Part shown: piece by piece, positions 57,601 through 64,000 of the stretch
Layout of the letters: every line of letters starts with the position of its first letter
Numbering within the stretch: the stretch's first letter is position 1
Assembly (NCBI RefSeq): GCF_000444995.1
Contig: NC_022049.1
Location: 372,001 to 436,000, forward strand
Reading direction: 5' to 3'
Length of the DNA: 64,000 nt
From: Paracoccus aminophilus JCM 7686
GTDB taxonomy: Bacteria > Pseudomonadota > Alphaproteobacteria > Rhodobacterales > Rhodobacteraceae
Program-made: the position numbers and the translations under genes
Notes under the pieces: generated by a model
Seen by the model: the letters and a program-made list of their open reading frames with translations, nothing else
Told to the model about the DNA's origin: nothing
Databases searched by the model: none

Positions 57601-58031
57601 GTGATGCGCGGGCCGGTCACGATCGAGCCGCCCAAGTTCACGCCAGCCAGATTCAACCCCGGCCGCACGACGACCGGCGCCTCGGCGGCGACCATGCCGA
57701 CCCAGATACAGGTCGCCTCACCGCTTTGCGCCATCGTCGCGCGGATCTCCTCGCCCTTGCTCAGCGTGATCGGCAGGCTGAGGACCTGACCGGCGCGGTT
57801 GCGAAAGACCGCGTCGCGCCGCAGCAGGGCCGCCGGGCTCGCGGCAGGCCCCGCCACCACCGGACCGCGCCCGCCAAGCGTCAGCCGCTGCAAGATGAAC
57901 GGCGCGACCGGCAGGCCCAGAAGCGGGTGGTGCGAGATGCGCAGATGATTGCCGCTTTGGACATGCGGCTCGAGCGGCAAAGCGGGCAGGCCCGCGAGGT
58001 TCAGGAGGGCAGGGGATACGAGGCTGACCAT
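54687..58031 (-). CDS. Very large hypothetical protein with FnIII-like C-terminal repeats
   Basis: The product is 1,114 residues. There is no signal peptide or membrane segment. Residues about 640-1110 are beta-rich and resemble tandem fibronectin type III domains (for example RRMIVTAVWVDSFGQISAPS and VPGLWSQPSDPKSLATVP), the rest is unassigned, with many Pro/Ala stretches. The start is one nucleotide after the stop of the upstream giant gene, so the two are coupled. I do not recognise a family. Possible roles are structural parts of a surface appendage or an extracellular contractile device, but no such genes are visible here. Confidence 0.75.
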   Translation of the reverse strand: MVSLVSPALLNLAGLPALPLEPHVQSGNHLRISHHPLLGLPVAPFILQRLTLGGRGPVVAGPAASPAALLRRDAVFRNRAGQVLSLPITLSKGEEIRATMAQSGEATCIWVGMVAAEAPVVVRPGLNLAGVNLGGSIVTGPRITDTIAKLDPVKLRDLFDNRANSLKDLLPRKTALRMQAYGSAMAGAPALLAERRAAPYLIAAPAIAEVVITGTGVITDFAWLAAQDLNAGAWESIAVLNLPRKPGLRYLSVSDARDRAEAALRAQAPKLSPLQETSGATPPAAAPAFSPALESDRVHDLAWPLDGDLDALIDSATPPLLAVETLALTDAAGQPLAQGPGEQSEVSISHLARVLQGSLDPGVAAWLGYKGYDKDYGQNEGMTLYRVLGFFRNPLAIGARPEQLLTLPLAQIPAADRSLGDGEVAKLVTTFAAPVLRPEGRQIEGALEAASDYIAIAAIAAVDRSAPPAPPAPPVMLAPEHVSWLPEVPPIARREVECPVKGVLTGATLAAEREQPPGSFNPINRKTAGGWHLPLTLGLNGGNSGALLADQDGRQGFVADRLAGPEAARYHIAQQDRFGRWSGFAAQDAAAGPRPKPPRPVLQGNYLQPAPADAGITGGTLKLRVPMPEADALAPGSYPLSHLRFSFAHEGVAPPSGSVALPDQTAPVSAAVAIDSPPAGTAPRRAVPLVLTGPVLQPTEQRRMIVTAVWVDSFGQISAPSEPLRLMMTDPRPPAQLSIPDVLLYSARPDATGLAYVERRWPVPANPPSYAVYYTDEIRLLSWLTESGRAPEAQAIAATADRAARAGKLRAIQQDFPDHLFERLADAVEPVGTGERRFRHALSGSTRVLNGYKIAVEAPISGARPDLAALDTVFYGVPNSDPPPRPMVDLRMVAPLPGEPALVAEVTVSVMPGVTPARTARIYRTRGGPTDPLSAPVVGTIALPAPDPVTGRQVASFRDIGTAEIAPTARLTPYARYQWFADVQGAPESGSAVPGLWSQPSDPKSLATVPALLPQAPSLTCSGTPAAGGYRALAVHVTHPLGPAPTMLGYWRYDLARAEPGAAWVALASGEVQTLPLAITDPEPTGLTLLGSRLRLTLTDPIGRPLPAVELVVT

Positions 58032-58032
58032 G

Positions 58033-61000
58033 TCAAAAACCCTCCGTCTCGAAGATGACCGGCCGCGCGGCCATCATCCGCCTGCCGATCAGCGTGCCGC
58101 TTGGCGCGACTTTCAGGCGGAATTTCAGCTCGGCAGTGGCGGCAGGCAAAACCGGGGCAGGGGGCACGAAAAGCACCCGCGTCCAATTGAGCGTCGCCCG
58201 CACCGGCAGGAACGAGGCCGTGCCAAGCGTCAGCTTTTCGGGATCGCAGCGCAGCATCTCGGTGACCTGCTGGTTTTTCAAGACGCCGGTGACGCGGCGC
58301 AACGGCTCGGGCGCGTCGATCAGCACGCCCGCGACGCGGAAGCTTGTGCCCACGCGCTTCCACAGCGCAATCGTGCGGCCGGTCTCGCCGGGCAATGGCA
58401 AGGTGTCCGCGCCAATCGCCGCCAGCGCCGCGCCCATGTCGAGATCCGAGACCGAGAGCGCGCCCGAGGGCAGCACCATCGTATCGGCAAGGATGATCTC
58501 GGCGGGCGAAATCGGCCAAAGCGTGGTCGTCGGGAAGCCAAGCGCCGCCATCATCTCGCGCGGGTTGGCATAGCGCGAGGTCTTGAAGCGCGTCGCATGG
58601 ACCTGCACCGGGCTTTGACCGGCGGGGGTCTTTTTGGGCGCGATCAGGTTGAAGTCATACATCGCATTGCGTTCCAGTTTGAACGTGCCGCCAAGCGAGA
58701 GCCCGCCAAGCGCCGGGCCATCCGGCAGACAGGGCGCGGCGGCCACGGCAGCATTGATGCGCGCTTCCGCCGGACGTTGCAGATCGCTTGGCGCCTTTGC
58801 CTTCAAGATCTTGATCTGCTTGACTTTCATCGCTGCGATCAAGGCGGCGGGACTGGGCTGCGGCGGCGGATCGGTGCGCTTGAGTTCCAGCGCGAGCTTG
58901 CGGTTATAGCGGTCCAGCAAAGCCTCGACATGACCGGCGGTGAAATGGACCCACAGCGGATCTTCAGTGAAAACGACATCGCGCCCGTCGGCGGGCTCTG
59001 TCCGGTCGAGGTAACGCGCAATGTCGCGCGGATCGAAACGGTATTCGTTCAGCCCATCATCGGGCGCCGCCGAGGGCAGCTCTTCGCGCGCGGCGCGGAA
59101 GCTGAATTTCTGGGTGCCGCCCGTGGTCCAAGGCAGGGTCGGCGGGCTGTCATAGGGCGTATTCGTCCCCGCCTCATTCGAGAGCCACGCCTGCCACGAC
59201 CAGTCGATCTCGATGCGGTAATCAAGCCCGGGATCAAGCAGAATCTCGCGCAGGCTCGGCGGACTTTCCGGGGCCGCTGCCGCGCCGGTCGTGGCCTTGA
59301 GCGCATCGCGGGCGGCCTGATCCTGCGCGCGAGCCTCCTCGGCGCGGCTATCGATGCCGCACAGCGCCAAAAGCGTGACGCGGCTGCCTTGCGGGGTCAG
59401 GATCTCGAGACCCGAGGTATCGGGCAGGCTGGTGGGCTGGTCATAGGCCATGACCCGGCAGAGGCGGCCATCGGGGCCGGTGAAGCGCGCGATCTCGCTG
59501 GCGGCCCAGGCCACCGGCGCGCCCTCGACGCGGCTTTGCACCTCGGGCGCGCCGGTCGGCGTATCGGTGGGCGCGCGGCGCGGATCGGGGGCGGTGTCGT
59601 TGCGCTTTGGCCCGCTGGCGCTGCCATGACAGACCCGCCACAGCACCGCCTCATTCGAGCCGCCGGTCAGGATCAGCCGCGCCATGCCCGCGCCCGACAG
59701 ATGGACCTCGACCGGGTCTTTCGCCGCCTCTTGCGCCTGCGCGATCAGATTGCCGCGCGCGTCGAACGCCGAAAGCGTCACCGGACCGCCGCCGCTGAAA
59801 ATGCCAAGGCTGACCGCGCCCCAAGGCTGATCGGGGATGATTTCGAGGCCCTTGCCGGGAAATTGCAGCTCTGGCGTGCCATCGGCGCCGCGTTTGGGCG
59901 GCACCGCGCCTTGATCGACCCAATCGCTCAGGCGCAGGCCAAATTGCGGATCAAGCGCGGTGAAGCTCGCCCCGCCATAGCTGAAGCGGCCCGCAGCGAC
60001 CTCGCGCGGGTTGGCTTTGGCGAAGCTGAAACATTCGAGCTGATCGCTGCCCAAGGCGCAGATGCGATAAAGCCAGATCAGCTTGGCGCGGGGCAGGATT
60101 GCGATTTTCTCGATCGGCGCCTCGGCCTCGAGCCGGACGGTCACGCTGCCAACCCCTTGGCCGGGCTCGAGAAAACTGTAGCTTTTGCCGCTCTGGTCGC
60201 TCCATTCGATCATCGTGCCTGCGGCCTCGCGCCGGAAAAGCGAGAGCTCGATCACCGTCGCGCCGGTGCTGGGCAGGATCACGAGACCGGGCATCCGGAT
60301 CAGCAGATCGGGGCGGCGGTCCGCGCCCGCGATCGGGCTTGCCTGCGACAGATCGACATCATCGCTGACGGTGAAGGGACGGCTCGGCTCGATCGCCTCG
60401 AGCCGGTAGCCCGGCAGATCGAGCGCAGTATAATCGCCGCCGATCTTCAGCCCGTCGAAGCTCACGCAGCTTTTCGGCTCGTTCGACGGCAAAGCGTAGC
60501 GCCCGTCGCAGATCAGCAGCAAAAGCCGCCCACGCCGGACCCTGCGGTCGAAATCGGCGATCCAGGGCAGGGCGGTCTGGGTCATGCCCGAGGCGCTCGC
60601 AAGCTGCGCCGCGGGCAGGCGATAGCCGCGGGTGAGCGGGCCAGTCGGCCCCGCCACCGGCTGGGGCAGATCGGTGACATCGCCCGCAAGCACCATGCCG
60701 CCGCTCGCCGCGACCATGGCGGAGAGCGCGGCGGTCTCGACAAGGCCGGTTGCGCGGAAAATCGCGGGGCGGCCGGTCAGGGTGAACCAGCTGGGATAGG
60801 GGCCGGGCGGCGGGGTTTCGTGCAAAAGCCGGATGCGATTCACACCGCCGTCGCGGGCGGTTTCGCCAAAGAGACAGGACCGCGCGGGCGCGGGCACCGG
60901 GGTGCAGAGATTGGCGACGGTTTCGGCGGGATCGCCGGGCTGGCTCGCACCGCCATCCGACATCGGCAGCGCCCAATCCCACGGCACCCAGTCGAGCAGT

Positions 61001-64000
61001 TTGAGGCTTTGCACCTCGGCCCCCGAGGCCGCGCTGTCGCCGCCGGTCGGCTGGCGCGCGGGCGAGGTGATCCAAGCGGAGAGGAGCTTTTTCGCCCCGC
61101 TGACCGGCGCGCCATTCGAGACCCGGACCAGCCGCACATCGTCGAGCCGATAGCGATATTGCAGCCGGTTCGAGCCAAACCACGGCTCGCCCGAGGGCTG
61201 GCCCGCAAAGTCGAATTGCGCCCTAGGCGCGGCATTGACCACCGCATGGGCAAAGTTGATGACCGGCGCGGTATCGGGCCAGACGGTGTTGTTGTCGCGC
61301 GGCGCGGCGCCGGTGTTTTGCAGCTTGCCGTTAACCTCGGTCATCTCGAAAATCGCGCGCGCTTGCAGGCCGGTGCCCTCGGGCGCGGCCTCGCCCATGA
61401 TGCGCGCCGCGCGGTCGGTCAGCACCACAGAGGCGACCGGCGGGGGCGGGGCGGGCGGGCTGATTGCCGGGACCGAGCCGATGCGGAGTTTGACGCAGCC
61501 CTCGATCGAGAAGAAGAAGAGATCGACCTTGCCGCAGAACTCTCCGTCGAGCGAGATTTGCTCGTTTTGATAGGTCAGGATGATCTGGCCGCGCGCCTCG
61601 ATCGAGATCACGACGAGATCGAGCTCGCCCTTGACAAAAAGCCCGGCCTTGATGAGCAAAGGATCGGTGCCAAAGCCCGCAAGCAGCAGGACCGAGGCTG
61701 AAAGCTTGATCGGCCCGGCGCTCCAGCCAAGCTCGGCGCCTGCGCCAAAGCCGACCGAGAAGCCCTGGAACGAGAAATCGGGCCGCCCGCCAAGGTTCGG
61801 CAGGCCGTCCTGCTCGATCATCAGATAGGAAAAGGCGCGCAGATTCAGCGTCTCGGGCAGAAGCGTCAGCGTCACCGGCTCGCCCGCGCGTCCGGCCTGC
61901 CCGTCCGAGCCGATGCGGACGTAAATCCCGCGCCCGGAATAGGGAAAATAGGCCGCAATCGGCGCGGTGACCTTCAGCACTTTCGGGATTTCATAGCGCG
62001 CGGCGACCGCCATGGTCACGGCGCTGTCGTCGATCACGATCAGCCCGATGATCGTCGCATTCTGGTCTCCGCCCTTTTCCTTCGCGCCTTTATCCGGCAT
62101 TTTCAAGAGCTTGACCTCGACGCCGAAAATAACCTCGGGGTCGGGGAAGGCCACGACAATCATGCCCTGCGCCGACATGCAGAACGAAGCATCGGGCAAA
62201 GTGCCCACGACCGCGCCGATCCCGAGCGCATGCTGGTCCTTTTGCGGCGTGTATTTGTCCTCAGGCTTTTTCATCCACCAGCCGATCTCGCGCTTGACGA
62301 TATCGGTCTCGCCCGGCAGCGCGCGGGTGCCGTTGATGACGGTCTGGCCGATGAAGCCATGGATGGCGCAGCCGGTGCTTCCCAGCGGAATGCCGACCGG
62401 GAATTGGACCTTGGCGAAGAGGTTGATGAAGGTGAAGGGCGGCGGGCCGGGCATTTGCGCCATGGCAAAGGCCGCCGAGGCTGAGAGCTTGATCGGGATG
62501 ATTTCGAGATCAATCCCGGCCTTGATCATCCCGCCCGGATCCTCGATGCGCAGCCGCCCCTCGCCCTTGACGGTTTTCGGGATGTCGATCTTGGCCACCA
62601 GCCCGCGCAGCGAGAAAGTCGGGATCGGGTTGGCGCCGTCGAAGGTCACGCGGATCGCGGCCTCGGAAATCTCGACGACGCCGATGGTCAAAGCAAAGGC
62701 AAAGCGGGTCTCGACCCAGAGCGAGCCCTTGCCGAGCGCGGTTTCGACCGCGCGCAAGAGCTTGCCCAAGACCCCGTCGATCTTCCATTTGCCGGGATCC
62801 TCGATCTCCATCGCATCGGTCGGATATTCGATGCCCAGCTTGTCCCACCAGTTGCTTTTCGCCTGATCGAACTTCACGCCGACGTTTTTGTACCTGAAAA
62901 CAACGGGATGGTCGGGATCGGTCTTGAGGCCAAGCGCCTTGGTATCGACATGCAGCACGGTCGTGTAATCGCTGCGCAGCGCGATCTTGTAGCCGTCGCC
63001 GGGCGCGGAAAGATTGCCGATCTCGGCCATCGCCTCAAGCTTTTTGAGAATGGCTTTCGAGCCCGGCGCGACAATCACCGAAGCCACCCCAAGCCCCGCC
63101 GCCATGGCAGAGATCCGCGCGGCTTTCTCGACCGTGCCGCTGGTGGAATTCACCCCCGAGAGCAGCACCGGCCCCAGCGCAAAGGTCGCGACGAGATTGG
63201 GCTGATCGACCTTGACCAGCCCCTCGGGATCGCCATCCGAGCGCATCCCCACAAGCGAGCGCGTGAAGCCGGTCTTGTCGTCATGCGCCCAGCTTCCGTA
63301 AATCGTATAGACCTCGCGCCCCATCGGCACGGGCTGGCCGCCAAGATCGGGCAGGGGGTTTTTGTCCGGGCTCCAGGCGAATTCGAACTCGGCCTTCGAG
63401 GGGATGAGATCCTTGAACCCCTCGCCCGTCGGCTTGTCCCAGGCGACCAGCAGCTTGACGCGGTAATCCATCGCGGGCGTCGAAGCCTCGGCGGGCACCG
63501 GCGCGGCATTGGCGCCGGGCACGAGCATCCGGCGCAGCTCGGGCGCGCGGGCCGGGCTGAGTTGCTGGCGGATCGCGGCCTCCACCGGGGTGCCGCCGAC
63601 CGCGTAGATGTCAACGCGGCGATAGCTGGCGCGCACCGCCTCGGCCGGGTGGCTGGTGTCGCGCACAGGCGGCGTCGCATTGGGCGCGGTCGGCCAATTG
63701 CTGCGATCGACCAAAGGCTGACCGCCGACGGAAGCGGTGATCAGGCGCTGCGCGGCACGCTCTGCCGGGGTGAGCGGCGTGGTGCCGGGGTCATCAAGCG
63801 CCGCATCCTGCTCGCCCCATGCCTTGACGCGGTTTTGGGCAAGCGCGCTAGGGCTGCTGCCCGGGGCAGGGGTGGTCAGAAAGCGCAAGCCGGTGTCGCG
63901 CCGGGTCTGGGCCAAGGTCTTGTTATAGCTGTCACTTCCGATGTCGTCGCAGCGCCCGATGACGAGGAAATTCGCGCCGGGATAATTCGCGGCCCAAGCC
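58033..64000 (-). CDS. Giant hypothetical protein, 5' end outside the window, OmpA-like motif near the edge
   Basis: The frame stays open to the right edge, so the protein exceeds 1,988 residues. Near the edge it reads ANFLVIGRCDDIGSDSYNK then LAQTRRDTGLRF. This resembles an OmpA-like peptidoglycan-binding segment, with the Asp and Arg positions used to bind diaminopimelate. Counting from the internal TTG at 63915, residues about 460-830 are beta-rich with alternating hydrophobics (KLSASVLLLAGFGTDPLLI) and no Sec signal or transmembrane helix; the following 1,100 residues are unassigned. It lies upstream of, and abuts, the 1,114-residue gene. The function is unknown; a wall-anchored large assembly is possible. 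Confidence 0.75.
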   Translation of the reverse strand, partial: AWAANYPGANFLVIGRCDDIGSDSYNKTLAQTRRDTGLRFLTTPAPGSSPSALAQNRVKAWGEQDAALDDPGTTPLTPAERAAQRLITASVGGQPLVDRSNWPTAPNATPPVRDTSHPAEAVRASYRRVDIYAVGGTPVEAAIRQQLSPARAPELRRMLVPGANAAPVPAEASTPAMDYRVKLLVAWDKPTGEGFKDLIPSKAEFEFAWSPDKNPLPDLGGQPVPMGREVYTIYGSWAHDDKTGFTRSLVGMRSDGDPEGLVKVDQPNLVATFALGPVLLSGVNSTSGTVEKAARISAMAAGLGVASVIVAPGSKAILKKLEAMAEIGNLSAPGDGYKIALRSDYTTVLHVDTKALGLKTDPDHPVVFRYKNVGVKFDQAKSNWWDKLGIEYPTDAMEIEDPGKWKIDGVLGKLLRAVETALGKGSLWVETRFAFALTIGVVEISEAAIRVTFDGANPIPTFSLRGLVAKIDIPKTVKGEGRLRIEDPGGMIKAGIDLEIIPIKLSASAAFAMAQMPGPPPFTFINLFAKVQFPVGIPLGSTGCAIHGFIGQTVINGTRALPGETDIVKREIGWWMKKPEDKYTPQKDQHALGIGAVVGTLPDASFCMSAQGMIVVAFPDPEVIFGVEVKLLKMPDKGAKEKGGDQNATIIGLIVIDDSAVTMAVAARYEIPKVLKVTAPIAAYFPYSGRGIYVRIGSDGQAGRAGEPVTLTLLPETLNLRAFSYLMIEQDGLPNLGGRPDFSFQGFSVGFGAGAELGWSAGPIKLSASVLLLAGFGTDPLLIKAGLFVKGELDLVVISIEARGQIILTYQNEQISLDGEFCGKVDLFFFSIEGCVKLRIGSVPAISPPAPPPPVASVVLTDRAARIMGEAAPEGTGLQARAIFEMTEVNGKLQNTGAAPRDNNTVWPDTAPVINFAHAVVNAAPRAQFDFAGQPSGEPWFGSNRLQYRYRLDDVRLVRVSNGAPVSGAKKLLSAWITSPARQPTGGDSAASGAEVQSLKLLDWVPWDWALPMSDGGASQPGDPAETVANLCTPVPAPARSCLFGETARDGGVNRIRLLHETPPPGPYPSWFTLTGRPAIFRATGLVETAALSAMVAASGGMVLAGDVTDLPQPVAGPTGPLTRGYRLPAAQLASASGMTQTALPWIADFDRRVRRGRLLLLICDGRYALPSNEPKSCVSFDGLKIGGDYTALDLPGYRLEAIEPSRPFTVSDDVDLSQASPIAGADRRPDLLIRMPGLVILPSTGATVIELSLFRREAAGTMIEWSDQSGKSYSFLEPGQGVGSVTVRLEAEAPIEKIAILPRAKLIWLYRICALGSDQLECFSFAKANPREVAAGRFSYGGASFTALDPQFGLRLSDWVDQGAVPPKRGADGTPELQFPGKGLEIIPDQPWGAVSLGIFSGGGPVTLSAFDARGNLIAQAQEAAKDPVEVHLSGAGMARLILTGGSNEAVLWRVCHGSASGPKRNDTAPDPRRAPTDTPTGAPEVQSRVEGAPVAWAASEIARFTGPDGRLCRVMAYDQPTSLPDTSGLEILTPQGSRVTLLALCGIDSRAEEARAQDQAARDALKATTGAAAAPESPPSLREILLDPGLDYRIEIDWSWQAWLSNEAGTNTPYDSPPTLPWTTGGTQKFSFRAAREELPSAAPDDGLNEYRFDPRDIARYLDRTEPADGRDVVFTEDPLWVHFTAGHVEALLDRYNRKLALELKRTDPPPQPSPAALIAAMKVKQIKILKAKAPSDLQRPAEARINAAVAAAPCLPDGPALGGLSLGGTFKLERNAMYDFNLIAPKKTPAGQSPVQVHATRFKTSRYANPREMMAALGFPTTTLWPISPAEIILADTMVLPSGALSVSDLDMGAALAAIGADTLPLPGETGRTIALWKRVGTSFRVAGVLIDAPEPLRRVTGVLKNQQVTEMLRCDPEKLTLGTASFLPVRATLNWTRVLFVPPAPVLPAATAELKFRLKVAPSGTLIGRRMMAARPVIFETEGF

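Noticed and set aside
57949..61701. 1,250-residue open frame on the plus strand
   Set aside because: It lies fully antisense to the giant minus-strand genes, is Arg/Gly/His-rich and has no domain signal; it is a by-product of high GC at third positions.

Overview
The window is 64 kb of high-GC DNA with the look of a Rhodobacteraceae genome, most probably Paracoccus or a close relative. This is inferred from base composition, from the Hint-domain and kdp, tau and ligase-associated gene sets, and from the mix of IS3, IS5, IS256 and IS1182 elements; no rRNA or other taxonomic marker is present.

Layout. At 0.35-10.8 kb there are ordinary cellular genes, all on the minus strand: a secreted aspartic protease-like protein, an LRR-like zinc-ribbon protein, a MarR regulator with a FabF-like ketoacyl synthase, a membrane protein coupled to a 24-residue peptide, a large catalase, and a UdgX uracil-DNA-binding protein overlapping a radical SAM protein. 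At 10.9-13.0 kb a decayed IS5 element is split by an intact IS3-family element. At 13.2-21.1 kb lies a complete potassium-uptake operon, kdpFABCDE, with an extra 28-residue membrane peptide at its head.

The stretch from 21.2 to 40.3 kb is an accessory island full of broken insertion sequences. Its cargo includes a Hint-domain protein, two translationally coupled modules built around DUF4123 type VI secretion adaptors (23.6-26.5 and 33.5-35.9 kb), a secreted hypothetical protein, a frameshifted RTX/M10 metallopeptidase and a DnaQ-like exonuclease. The first DUF4123 module is flanked by two related, same-orientation IS3 remnants. A second, apparently identical and inverted copy of the 1,197-bp IS3 element sits at 37.3-38.5 kb, followed by an IS1182-family transposase.

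From 40.5 kb the DNA is again ordinary: an EamA permease; the four-gene ligase-associated DNA repair operon (MBL exonuclease, ATP-dependent ligase, Lhr-like helicase, PdeM phosphoesterase); a VapBC-type toxin-antitoxin pair; a glycosyltransferase-like protein; a CHAP-domain protein; and tauABC. A gene-poor stretch of about 2 kb follows (52.7-54.7 kb). It contains three exact copies of the 16-bp palindrome GTTGACAGCTGTCAAC and an AT-rich tract, and may be a partition (centromere-like) site. The window ends in two very large, nearly abutting minus-strand genes. The upstream one runs off the window edge and carries an OmpA-like peptidoglycan-binding motif near that edge. I do not recognise the pair as a known system.
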